NCBI GenBank assembly: GCA_948567375.1
Contig: OX419758.1
Span: 62,625,001 to 62,689,000 of the forward strand
Length of the DNA: 64,000 nt
Direction of reading: 5' to 3'
Origin: Lunularia cruciata
Taxonomy: Eukaryota > Streptophyta > Marchantiopsida > Lunulariales > Lunulariaceae
Part shown: positions 13,270 to 23,763 of the stretch, in pieces
How the letters are laid out: the number at the start of each line of letters is the position of its first letter
How positions within the stretch are numbered: position 1 is the stretch's first letter
Made by a program: the position numbers and the translations under genes
The notes under the pieces: model-generated
What the model was told of the DNA's origin: nothing
The model's input: only the letters and a program-made list of their open reading frames with translations
Databases searched by the model: none

Positions 13270-14380
13270 ACAAGATCAAAGTTGATGAAGAAATAGGCCA
13301 GGTTTTTGAAATCTTACAAACTACTTGTAATTGGAAAGACAAATCCACTAGCAAGGGATACACCAATAAGGAGATCAAACATAGATGGAAAATTGAGGAT
13401 AAACTAAACAATATGTGTCCTTATTATTTGAGGATGGATATGCTATTTAGGGATAGAAATAATATATCTCTCCTTACCCTTGTAAATTTGGGGATGTGGA
13501 GTGAATTGAATCTCTTTGAATGGGTAGGTGAAGAGGAAAAAGTGCATCAAGTTCCACCAATTAAGAAAAATATGTTTAGAGAGGATACTACTTTATCAAG
13601 GATTTGACAAGCTTTTAACCTCCATGGATTGATACGACTGCCAACAAGCATTCCAAGTAACAAAGAGTAGTGTACATTTGAGTTTGCACATGGAAAGTAT
13701 GAATATGCACCAAATGAACCATTTAGAGCTTATGGAGAGGAAGATATCCCAATTACACAATGGGACACAAGAGAAATAACACATGAGGAGAGTGATAAAA
13801 GTCCAAAAGAGATTGATGGAAGTGAGGAGAGTTTGGGAGCAATAGAAGATATGCCTAGCAAGAGCAAGAGATAGGTAAAAAGGATGAAGTAGATGAAGAA
13901 GCAAGAGCAAGAGAAAGGTGAAAGGGATGGAGTAGATGTGTTGGATGAGCATAAGAGAGAATCATGCAAGAGGAAGAGGTCATCAATAACAAATCCAAAG
14001 ATTTTCTTCATTGAATAATTTTGCTCAAGACATGGCTAACCATGCCAAATCAAGGATTGAATTGATGCAAGCGAGAGAGAAGTGCACATTAGTCTAAATT
14101 GATGCTCTCAAAGCCACTAGAATAAAAAAGCTCAAGGTAAAGGTAGAGGTTGAGGCGAGCTCAAAATTTGAGAAATTTAAACTTAAGGATAGAATAACCA
14201 CAACAAAGCATCAATACCAAATAACTTTAGAATTAGCCCAAGTCGATAAGATAGCCCTAAAAATAAAGAGCCTTATGAGTATGCTTGCTTCTTCAAAAAT
14301 TGATGGGAGGAATACAACTTGTTATGAAATGAGGAGCTCTAACCCTAAATATCATGTATCAAATTCCATCAACAATTTGC
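13270..14380 (+). pseudogene. Hypothetical SANT/Myb-like remnant
   Basis: Plus-strand frames around 13270-13607 read as a charged, tryptophan-bearing helix-rich segment (CNWKDKSTSKGYTNKEIKHR, then a frame with DRNNISLL). This loosely resembles the trihelix/SANT-like DNA-binding domains of plant nuclear factors and of the second protein of PIF/Harbinger transposons. It is followed by an acidic then lysine/arginine-rich stretch (13740-14030) and a coiled-coil-like stretch (14030-14290). Stops and frame changes interrupt it. The family assignment is weak; it could be a decayed host gene. Confidence 0.3.
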
Positions 14381-14499
14381 TTTTGTAAACATTGCAAAGT
14401 TTGAAATGATAAGTTTTTGAGCTAGAATGGAATTGGATATTGAATTTTAGTGTAGAATTGATTATCAAATGGATTTGATAGATTTGTTGTATAGCCTTG

Positions 14500-14770
14500 G
14501 TTGTATTGCAAATTGATTTTCTCACTCCTATTTTGGATTTGCTTGCAATTGTTCAAAAGCAAGAGTGTGTGGAGTCGCTCATGGTTGTGAAGTGGGTTTG
14601 CTTGTAGGCTCAAAAAGGGCTTGGGCTTGGGGTTGCTCATGAGTGCTATCAGTTTGCTCAGAAAAGGAATGAAGTTGCTTGTGTGTGTGAAATAGGTTTG
14701 CCTTGAGGCTCCAATTGGGCTTGGGGTTGCTCATGAATGGTATGACTTTGCTCAAGAAAGGAATGCGCAA
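14500..14770. repeat. Imperfect tandem repeat, GGGCTTGG/TTTGCTTG rich
   Basis: Two imperfect units of roughly 100 bp share GGGCTTGGGGTTGCTCATGA and nearby GGTTTGC and GCTCAAGAAAGGAATG-like words. Related TTTGCTTG-rich sequence reappears at 30.7-31.2 kb, suggesting a common transposon or simple-sequence source. Confidence 0.5.
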
Positions 14771-14890
14771 GATGTATGAAGCATTTTGAGTCTGAATTGG
14801 AACCTTTCAAATTTTTTTAAAACCTCTAGTAATAATATCTTTATAAATATTAATAAAGTCTTAATGCTTTACTTGTAATTTATGCTCTAT

Positions 14891-15603
14891 TGTAATACCA
14901 AGAGCTAGCCATATGATCTAGATATGAAATTTAGTTTGGTAACATCTGAAATGATATTATATATGATGAAAAAAAATATATCAGATAGAAGTATTATCAA
15001 AAGAATACCTCTAGTAATAGGGCAAAAACCAAAATACATTTGAAAACCTTAGAACCAATAGCTAGACATATGATTTAAAGGTGAAAATTGGTTAAGTAAC
15101 ATCTAGAAGGATGTTACATAATAGACTAAATAGATCAAAAAGAGATATCACCAAAAGGGGACTTCCACTAATAGAGTAAGAATCAAAATATGTCTAAAAT
15201 CTTTGAAGGCAATTTTGGAAGCCTAAATAGATGAATTAGGCCTCAAAAATGTGTGGAGTCCTCCCAACATAAAAAGGCTAGCCTTTCCCTCTCCCTTGGT
15301 TTAAATCATTGAGGACTTTCCAATAGTGCCTCGCCCATGTGATTCTGAGATTCCTACATGAAGATTCCCTAAAAGATTCCCTTTGGTCAAAGCTTGTTTG
15401 ACCAACCAGATAGGACCAGGACCGACATGTCACCCATCCAAGAAAGTAATCCAAGGTGTGCCTTATCCTATGGTGGAGCTTCCTTGGAGGAGAACCTCTT
15501 TGTCTATATAATAAAGAGAAGGTGCTCCTTTGGGGCATCGGAGTTTGAGTGTGACACTTGTGTTTGTGCGGTTGTATTTCCTTGTTATCCTTGCAACATT
15601 ACA
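14891..15603 (+). repeat. Solo D-type Gypsy LTR
   Basis: This is a 713-bp copy of the LTR at 23764-24491. It starts TGTAATACC and ends CATTACA. No primer-binding site follows it and no internal sequence flanks it, so it is a solo LTR. The five bases on either side are TCTAT and TCTAC, a near-perfect 5-bp target duplication. A TATA-like TATATAATAA near 15515 is conserved with the other D-type LTRs. Confidence 0.8.
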
Positions 15604-15718
15604 TCTACGTATTGTGCTTGTAAAGTCTATGTGTTGAAGGTTTTTATTGTTTCTATACTTTGATGTATAATGTTTTTGTAAATTGTTTCTATACTTAGTG
15701 TTTAATGTACATTGTTTT
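15604..15718. other. Short AT-rich spacer between two LTRs
   Basis: About 115 bp with two near copies of ATTGTTTCTATACTT. No gene is seen. Confidence 0.5.
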
Positions 15719-16144
15719 TGTAAAAGACCAAATTCGAGGAGAGAAATAGGAGAATGGAAACTCACATTGGGACACTTGAATGAGGGAAAACTCCAAATAC
15801 CTAGCATGAGCTTTGGCTTGAGTATTTATAGGTAGCATACAAGGCCCTTGAGAAGCTTCTCAAGAAGCTTCCTCAAGCTGCTTTCTTAGAGTGCAAGCCA
15901 AGTTCACTAGGAAGCTTTTCAAGAAGCTTCTTTCTAGAAGTCGCCTACTTGGCGTGCAAGCTAAGCTAGTTAGAAGCTTCTAGAAGCTTCCTTCTAGAAG
16001 CTACTTACTTGAGGTGCAAGCTAAGCCAGCCGGGAAGCTTCCCAAGAAGCTTCCTAGATACTTCCGGAATATTCTAGGCTACTTTGTCTTATGTGCTACT
16101 TCATAAGCCCGACTAACTTCATCGCTAAACTCCATATTGTTACA
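15719..16144 (-). repeat. LTR of element A (heat-shock-element-rich family)
   Basis: A 426-bp LTR in minus orientation. On the plus strand it starts TGTAAAAGACC and ends TTGTTACA. It matches the LTRs of B (23082-23481) and C (62281-62646). Its U3 part contains three imperfect tandem modules, each with GAAGCTTC palindromes followed by a CTTGCACnCCAAGTAG-like segment. Just outside, at 16145 onward, the plus strand reads ATTCCCCCACCGC, whose complement is the purine-rich tract expected before a 3' LTR. Confidence 0.85.
15823..16074 (-). promoter_or_regulatory. Heat-shock-element array plus TATA box in LTR A
   Basis: Repeated inverted GAAnnTTC units match the heat-shock factor consensus. GAAGCTTCTAGAAGCTTC at 15973-15990 is four contiguous, correctly spaced units, with another TTCTAGAA at 15992-15999. 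TTCCGGAATATTC at 16062-16074 is three contiguous units. Further pairs occur around 15852-15880, 15920-15950 and 16034-16055. The TATA box (minus strand TATAAATA) is at 15823-15830, about 21 bp past the nearest unit. Binding by heat-shock factor and heat induction are inferred from these motifs. Confidence 0.7.
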
Positions 16145-16210
16145 TATTCCCCCACCGCTAGTTAGTGACGTCCTCATTGCCAGTGAAGCGTCAAATTCTT
16201 GGATGGCCGT

Positions 16211-19200
16211 CTATGCATTCTGGAGGTGAGAAAGAGGTTCCCAGGTGGCATCATGAAGGAGATACCCTTTCCAAAGGACCTTGTACTCCATATGTTGGCG
16301 ACGGCCTCGTTGAATATGGCAATGCGCAAGGATATGATCAACTTCATACTCCTCATGATCATTGATAGGGACAGGAAGAAGGGGAGGTTGGACTCGCGAG
16401 GAAAAGGAAGAGGGGTTATGAACAAAGGGTTTCAACTTGGAAACATGAAAGATAGGATGGATACGCATGTGACACGGCAAGGCAAGTCGATAAGCAACAA
16501 TGGGAGATAATTTGGGTGATATCAAAGGGTCTTATCCAATTAGGAGCAAGTTTACAAACTTGGGTATCAAGTGGGAGAGGGAGGTTATTGGAGGATAGCA
16601 TGACTTTATCACCAACTTCAAAGGTGAGATCATGATGATGGTGGTCCGCATATTGTTTTTGGCAATTCTGAGCAACAAGGAGGTGAGACTTGGCTTGTTG
16701 GAGAGATTGGGATATAGTGGTCAAGAATGTGGAAGTATGAGGAACTTGAGATGGAGGGGGAGCAAGAAGAGAATCTAGAACAAGCGGATCTTGGTTAAAA
16801 TTGAGAAAGAAAGGAGAGAATCCGGTGCTTGCATGTTTGGAATTGATGTAGGCAAATTCTATAGCGGCAAGACATCCCAATTGGTATGGTGGACATTGAC
16901 AAAGGCATGCAACATATCCTCCAATGTATAATTTGCACATTCGGTTTGTCCACTAATTTGAGGATGATAGGCTGTGGACAAAACAAGCTTGGTTTCGAGT
17001 ATCTAAAAGAGTGCTTGCCAAAACTTCTTGATAAATCAAGAATCACGGTCGGAGATGAGTACGCATGGCATCCCATGATGCTTGAAGACATTGTTAAAGT
17101 AGATTTGCGCTAAGGTTGGAGCATCCATGGTATCATAGGTTGGTGCCAAGTGGATTTGCTTACTAAGCTTATCCACAAACACCACGATGGCAATGTGTCC
17201 TTGTTTTGTCTTTGACAAGGATGTGATGAGATCCAAGCTCACATGCTCCTAGCAAGCTGATGGAATGGCAAGCGGTTGAAGGAGTCCACTTGGCTTCTGG
17301 TTGCTGGCCTTGTTACGTTGGTAGCCCTCATATGATCGGACAAATTTGTGAACATCTCGTGTTATGTTGGGCCACCACCATTGACGTTGGAGGGTACCTA
17401 AGGTCTTGTCCACATCCATGTGACCAGCGATGGGTAAATCATGGGCTTCTTGAAGGCGCACAAGTCAAAGATCACCTTTGGCTGGAACATAGATCCGGTC
17501 TGCATGGAATAGAAGGCCTTCCTTGAAGGAAAAGGTGTTGTACTCCTTGTCACCTGTTGTTAGACAACCATGTACCATTTGGAAGAAGAGATCTTGTTGT
17601 AGAGCTAACCAAAACTCGTTATGGATCTTGGGGTCAATTGACACCATAGTAATTGCTGCCACAATGAGAGGAAGAGAATTCAAATTAGGTCATCATAATA
17701 GAGCATCAGGGATGACATGGAACCGACTTGGTTTGTACTCAAGTTTGATGTCGAACAATTGGAGTTGCTCTTCCTATTGATGATGTCAACTCTTCATGTG
17801 CTCCGGATGTAAGGTCTGCAATAATGGCTTGTGATCAGTTCGCATGATCACTTGTTTCCCCATGAGATAATGCCTCCATACCTTGGTGGCATATACCATT
17901 GCAAGTTGTTCCCAATCTCAAGCAGAGTAATTTCTTTCAGCTGTATTTAGTTGGCAAGACACAAAGGCAATGGGAAGTAGTCAATCTGGGAATTCTTGTT
18001 GCAACACAACTCCAATTGCAAAGTTAGAAGCATCAAAATCAACCACACAAGGTAGTTGAGGATCATATGGTTGAAGAATGGGTCTTGAAGACACCATATG
18101 TTTCAACTTCTAGAATGCTTCTTCATGCTTGGTGTTCCACTGGAAGCTCAAGTTCTTTCCCAAGAGGCCAGTCAATGGTGCAGCCACATGAGCATAATAG
18201 TGGATGAACCGCCGGTAAAAGCTAGCCAATCCATTGAATGCCCATACTTTTGTAGCATTCTTCGGGGTAGCCCAATCAGTAATGGCCTTGATCTTTTCTT
18301 CTTCCATCTTGATCCCCTCTAAGGAGATCTTATGACCCAAGAAGGTAACCTCCTTCTGCCAAAAGGCACACCTCAACTTCTTGCAGTAAAATTTCTATTG
18401 TCATAGTCATCTTAGGACTTCTTGCACATGATTCATGTGTTCTACCTCTATCTTGCTATAGATTAAGATATCATCCAAGAACACCACCACTGATCAATCC
18501 AATAGTCCATCCAACACCCGATCCATCTGATCCATGAAGACTACTGGAGCATTAGTGAGTCCAAAAGGTAAAACTCTCCACTCGAAATGCCCATACCTTG
18601 TGCAAAAGGTAGTCTTTTGCACATCCTCTCTATCAATTGGAATTTGCCAATAGCCGCTGCAAAGATCCAACTTGGAAAAGTAATGTGCTCCACTTAGTTG
18701 ATCAAGCAAGGCATCGATCCGAGGCAAGGGATATGCATTCTTCACGGTTTGCCTATTGAGCCCACGATAATCAATATAGAAACAAAGTCCTCCATCCTCC
18801 TTTGGAACAAATAGTATCGGTGCTCCCCAAGGAGAGGTACTATGTCATATGAAGTCCTTCTCCAACAACCCTGTAAGTGTTGTTTGCAACTCCTCCAAAA
18901 TCCTTTGGTGAGAGCCGATAAATTGGTCTACTCATTGGAGTGGCAATAACTTGATCTTGAAGGGCATACCTCGATCGGAGGGTAATCCCTTTGGCAGATC
19001 ATCTGGTAACACGTCCGCAAACTCCTTAACTATCTGATCAACCATTACTTGATGAGGCTTTTGGTCCTCTATAGATTGTTCTTGTGCAATCGGCTTGATC
19101 CACTTTGCAAATACAAACTTATCTTGCTCTAAAGCTTGCTCTATGGCTGCTTTACTAACAAACTTCCCTTCTAGGGACTCATCTCTCTTCCAAGCCTGCT

Positions 19201-20716
19201 CCATGGTTGCCTTCTTGGCAAACTTCCCATCTTGGGACTCCACTTCCTTCAAGGTTCGCTCTATGGCTACCTTCTTGACAAACTTCCCATCTTGGGACTG
19301 ACTATTCTTAGGTGTCTTACTTAGAGGTGCCAAACAACCTAATCGGAAATTCCTACCTTGGTGTTATACTTGAATTTGGCGTCAAGTCCAATCAAATTGA
19401 AACTTATGACATTCAAGCCAAGGTAGACCTAAAATGATATCATAGTGTAGAGGTGCCACTACAAACCTCATACACTTCAAAATACTCCTTTCAATCTTGA
19501 AGGTAACAGGATGCAAGGTGCGGAATGTAGAACCCTTTCTACCATCTGCCATCATCAAACTACTTCTAATCACTGGCTTGATAGGAGTACCCAATTCCTT
19601 TGCTACTTGCATAGACATGCAATTCTCTGAACATCCAGAATCAGCCAAAATCCTACAACCCCGATTAGATATCATACCTTGCAAGTGAAGCAAACTTGCA
19701 TAGGTCAAGCCTTCAATCCCGTTGGAACTACTTAGCTCCTAGTAGGCGGCTTGAATTCTCCTACTAGGATTCCTCATTTCCTTGATCATTCCGCTCCACA
19801 ATCTCCACTTGGGCAACTTGTCGAGGTCATCCATTCTTGAGTGGACATTCAGCAATGCAATGCCCCAACTGGTGACAATAAAAACAACCACCATTTTGTT
19901 GCAGTTTCTCCCTATCTGCCTTGCCAAGTGGTCTTTGTTGAATTGCATCAATCTCCATTGGTGCTGGCTCCTCCACTTGTGTGTAGTGTATTGGTAGGCT
20001 TTGTGGAGGTCAAGGTTGAGACCAAGTTGTTGCTACCAAGGAATCAAAATGTTTGGCCAACCGCATGGCTTCCTCCAAGTGTTGTGGCTCTTGCATGGTT
20101 ACCTCTAATTTGGTTCTCGCCTTCAAGCCCCTCACAAATTGATCCAAAGCTTCACCTTCCAATATATATGGAATTTGCATGATGGTGTTTTGGAACTGCG
20201 TGATGTAACTTCTTACAGAGCCAATCTGTTTCAACTCTGCCAACTTATCCTGTGCATCTCGTGTGGCATTTACACCTACAAAAGACACACCCAGGGAGAA
20301 TAATGTTTCCAAGAATTTAATAGCTTGGAACCGACTAATTATTGTGCTCTTGAATTTTGCCCATGTCAAGATTGGTGTAACCATTTTTCATTCAGCTTGC
20401 TCCACTCGGAATCTCTACCATAGCTTTGCTACTCCATCCAATTGGCTAGAAGCCAAGAGAATTTATTTTTGCTCGTCTTGTCGATTGGTAGCTTCAAAAT
20501 AAGGTTCACAATCAAACACAAAATTCTCTAGTGCACTCAAGAGATTCTTGCCTTCAAATACCTTGGGTTTAGGGAATCTGATCCGATCTTCTCTTTCTCA
20601 AATTGGTACTCTCTCCACCTGCTCTTGTTGTCAAAGATCTTGTCATCCAACAATCGAGTAAGGTGCTCGATTTGTTGTTGCATAGCAAGGATAACATCAG
20701 GTATTGCTGTCATGAT
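16211..20716 (-). pseudogene. Element A gag-pol polyprotein with chromodomain, decayed
   Basis: Minus-strand order is gag, protease, RT, RNase H, integrase, chromodomain. The gag core is at 20384-20010. A zinc knuckle (CFYCHQLGHCIAEC, CX2CX4HX4C) lies near 19870. A protease with a DSG active site (LADSGCSENCMS) is near 19645. Reverse transcriptase is at about 18950-18450, with [22 protein letters not shown] and catalytic FLDD (near 18480). RNase H is at 18380-17700. Integrase spans 17680-16420, with the zinc-binding region (HDLPIAGHMDVDKT), DLITSLSKTKQG and ISDRDS. A chromodomain (EYKVLWKGYLLHDATWEPLS) ends it at 16340-16211. Stops and frameshifts split it into pieces of 70-174 codons. The chromodomain places it among plant chromoviruses. 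Confidence 0.85.
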
Positions 20717-20718
20717 TG

Positions 20719-20753
20719 CTCCTCTATCACACCACCATGGTGTGATAGAGGAG
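20719..20753. repeat. Perfect 16-bp inverted repeat at the A/B junction
   Basis: Arms 20719-20734 (CTCCTCTATCACACCA) and 20738-20753 (TGGTGTGATAGAGGAG) pair perfectly around a 3-base loop. The right arm word recurs once more in front of the B gag start at about 20831-20846. The palindrome lies in the shared gag leader, exactly where the two copies meet. Confidence 0.9.
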
Positions 20754-20850
20754 TACTGGTGGTCCTCTATCAGCCCGAGAACCATGGACGTGCTATTTCT
20801 ATGTGTTAATAAATTAGATAGATTGGGAGTGGTGTGATAGAGGAGCAACC

Positions 20851-23030
20851 ATGGCAGCAATACTTGATGTTATCCTTGCTATGCAATAACAAATCGAGCA
20901 CCTTATTTGATTGTTGGATGAACAAGATCTTTGATGACAAGAGCAGGTGGAGAGAGTATCAATTCGAGAAGGAGAAGATCAGATCAGATTCCCTAAACCC
21001 AAGGTATTTGAAAGCAAGAATCTCTCAGGTGTCGTGGAGAATTTTTTGTTTGATTGTGAACGTTATTTTGAAGCTACCAATCTACAAGACGAGCTTGGTG
21101 TTCTAGTGGAACACCAAGCATGAAGAAGCATTCCAGAAGTTGAAGCATATGGTGTCTTCAAGACCCATTCTTCAACCATATGATCCTCAATCACCTTGTG
21201 TGGTTGATTTTGATGCTTTTAACTTTGCAATTAGAGCTGTGTTGCAACATGAATTCCCAGATGGACTACATCCTATTGCTTTTGTGTCTTAACGACTAAA
21301 TACAATTGAAAGAAATTACTCTGCTCGAGATCAGGAACAACTTGCAATGGTATATGCCACCAAGGTATGGAGGCATTATCTTGTGGGGAAACAAGTGATC
21401 ATGCAAACTGATCACTAGCCATTATTGCAAACCTTACACCTGGAGCACATGAAGAGTCAACATCATCGATGGGAAGAGCAACTCCAATTGTTTGACATCA
21501 AACTTGAGTACAAACCAGATGGGTTCCATGTCATCCTTGATGCTCTATCACGACGACCTGATTTGAAGTCTCTTCCTCTCATTGCAATAGCAATTACGAT
21601 GGTGTCAATTGACCCCAAGATCCATAACAAGTTTTGGTTAGCTCTACAACAAGATCCATTCTTCCAAATGGTACATGGTCATCTAACAATAGGTGACAAG
21701 GAGTACAACACCTTCTCCTTCAAGGAAGGCCTTCTATTCCATGCAGACCGGATCTATGTTCCAGCCAAAGGTGATCTTTGACTTATGTGCCTTCAAGAAG
21801 CCCATGATTTACCCATTGCTGGTCATATGGATGTGGACAAGACCTTAGGTACCCTCCAACGTCAATGGTGGTGGCCCAACATAACACGAGATGTTCGAGA
21901 ATTTGTTTGATCATGTGAGAGCTGCCAACGTAACAAGGCCAGCAACCGGAACCCCGAGTGGACTCTTTCAAGCGCTTGCCATTCCATCAGCTCGCTATGA
22001 GCATGTGAGCTTGGATCTCATCACATCCTTGTCAAAGACAAAACAAGGATACATCGCCATCGTGGTGTTTGTGGATAAGCTTAGTAAGCAAATCCACTTG
22101 GCACCAACCTGTGATAACGTGGATGCTCCAACCTTAGCGCAGATCTTCTTTGACAATATCTTCAAGCATCATGAGATGCCACACATACTCATCTCCGACC
22201 GTGATCCTTGATTTATCAGGAAGTTTTGGCAAGCACTCTCGACACCAAGCTTGCTTTGTCCACGGCCTATCATCCTCAAACTGATGGACAAACCAAACGT
22301 GCAAATCGTACATTGGATGATATATTGCATGCCTTTGTGAATGTCCACCATACCAATTGGGATGAATGTCTTGCAGCTGCAGAATTTGCCTACAAAAATT
22401 CCAAACAGGCAAGCACCGGATTATCTACTTTCTTTCTCAATTTTGGCCAAGATCCACTTGTTCTAGATTCTCTTCTTGTTCCCCCTCCATCTCAAGTTCC
22501 TCATACTTCCAAATTCTTGGCCACTTTATCCCAATCTCTCCAACAAGCCAAGTCTCACCTCCTTGTTGCTCAGAATTGCCAAAAAAATATGCGGACCACC
22601 ATCGTCGTGATCTCACCTTTGAAGTTGGTGATAAAGTCATGCTATCCTCCAGTAACCTCCCTCCCCTACTTGATACCCAAGCTCCTAATTGGATAGGACC
22701 CTTTGATATCATCCAAATTATCTCTCATGTTGCTTATCAACTTGCCTTGCCTTGTCACATGCGTATCCATCCTGTCTTTCATGTTTCCAAGTTGAAACCC
22801 TTTGTTCATAACTCCTCTTCCTTTTCCTCTTGAGTCCAACTCCCCCTCTTCCTGTCCCTATCAATGATCATGAGGAGTACAAAGTTGATTGTATCCTTGC
22901 ACATTGCCATATTCAACAAGGTCGTCACCAACATATGGAGTACAAGGTCCTTTGGATAAGGTATCCCCTTCATGATGCCACCTGGGAACCTCTTTCTCAC
23001 CTCCAGAATGCATAGACGACCATCCAAGAA
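20851..23030 (+). pseudogene. Element B gag-Δ-pol polyprotein, internally deleted
   Basis: The gag start (ATG at 20851) and about 245 bp match element A closely. At about 21095-21100 the sequence jumps from gag to the RT/RNase H region, corresponding to about 18150 in A, so most of gag, protease and the RT core are missing. What follows is RNase H (21180-21560), the integrase zinc-binding and catalytic region (21790-22400) and a chromodomain (HMEYKVLWIRYPLHDATWEP, near 22935-23000). Stops and frame changes are present. It is closely similar to A, so both belong to one young-to-middle-aged family. Confidence 0.85.
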
Positions 23031-23081
23031 TTCGACACTTCACTGGCGACGAAGACGTCACCAACTAGCGGCGGGGGAATA

Positions 23082-23481
23082 TGTAACAATATGGAGTTTA
23101 GTGACGAAGTTAGTCGGGCTTACAAAGTAGCACATGAGACAAAGTAGCCTAGAATATTCCGGAAGTATCTAGGAAGCTTCTTGGGAAGCTTCCCAACTAG
23201 CTTAGCTTGCATCTCAAGTAAGTAGCTTCTAGAAGCTTCCAACTAGCTTAGCTTGCACGCCAAGTAGGCGGCTTCTAGAAGGAAGCTTCTTGAAAAGCTT
23301 CCTAGCAAACTTGGCTTGCACTCTAAGAAAGCGGCTTGAGGAAGCTTCTCAAGGGCCTTGTATACTACCTATAAATACCAAAGCCAAAGCTCATGCTAGG
23401 CATTCGGAGTTTTCCCTCATTCAAGTGTCCCAATGTGAGTTTCCATTCTCCTATTTCTCTCCTCAAATTTGGCCTTTTACA
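23082..23481 (+). repeat. LTR of element B (heat-shock-element-rich family)
   Basis: A 400-bp LTR starting TGTAACAATATGG and ending GGCCTTTTACA. It is preceded by the purine-rich tract GGCGGGGGA at 23070-23078, a plausible polypurine tract for second-strand priming. It matches LTRs A and C but differs in the number and length of its internal GAAGCTTC modules. Confidence 0.85.
23152..23377 (+). promoter_or_regulatory. Heat-shock-element array plus TATA box in LTR B
   Basis: GAATATTCCGGAA (23152-23164) and TTCTAGAAGCTTC (23227-23239) are each three contiguous, properly phased heat-shock units. Additional GAAGCTTC pairs occur around 23172-23190, 23272-23300 and 23341-23348. TATAAATA at 23370-23377 lies 21 bp after the last unit. 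Transcription is expected to start about 30 bp later within the LTR. Heat-factor control is inferred from the motifs. Confidence 0.7.
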
Positions 23482-23763
23482 CAGCTCATCACCCCTAGCC
23501 TCCCTTGCTACAAAAAATGTATCTTACTTAGCTAATTGCTCAACCCTAGTCCTCTCATGAGTTGCAAAGTGATCCTCTCACTAAGCCAAAGTGAGTTCTC
23601 TTGCCAAAATAACTACCTCCTTCTTAACTAAATCTTCCTTCTTCTTTCTCACCTCACTCTCTCCTTGTAGCTCTCCCTAGTCCACCCTTCTCCTTACTCC
23701 ATCCTAGAAAGGCTAAACAAGGGAAGACCTCATCCTTTAATGACTGCACATAGGTGAAAGTAT
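23482..23763. other. Spacer, pyrimidine-rich, no gene
   Basis: A CT-rich stretch between LTR B and LTR D (many CTCCTT and CTTCTT words). It could be leader sequence of an HSE-type element, but no tRNA-matching primer site is seen after the LTR. Confidence 0.4.

Larger units (their letters stand above)
15719..23481. mobile_element. Head-to-head composite of two chromodomain Gypsy copies (A minus, B plus)
   Basis: Copy A runs leftward (gag near 20.7 kb to LTR at 15719-16144). Copy B runs rightward (gag at 20851 to LTR at 23082-23481). The two gag starts face away from each other across about 100 bp. Each copy has its 3' LTR, and neither has a 5' LTR at the junction. The bases flanking the outer ends (GTTTT and CAGCT) do not form a target duplication, so this is not a simple single insertion. 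B also carries a large internal deletion. See the separate LTR, polyprotein and palindrome entries. Confidence 0.75.

Noticed and set aside
15850-16060. GAAGCTTC repeats as a CRISPR-like array
   Set aside because: Units are short, irregularly spaced and lie in the U3 of an LTR shared by three elements; the genome is eukaryotic.
20537-21106. Two overlapping opposed frames near 20.5-21.1 kb as a novel gene pair
   Set aside because: Both encode the same Gypsy gag N-terminus because they are the inverted arms of elements A and B.
23482-23500. Possible primer-binding site after LTR B
   Set aside because: CAGCTCATCACC does not match common plant priming tRNAs, and LTR B is at the 3' end of its element, so none is expected.
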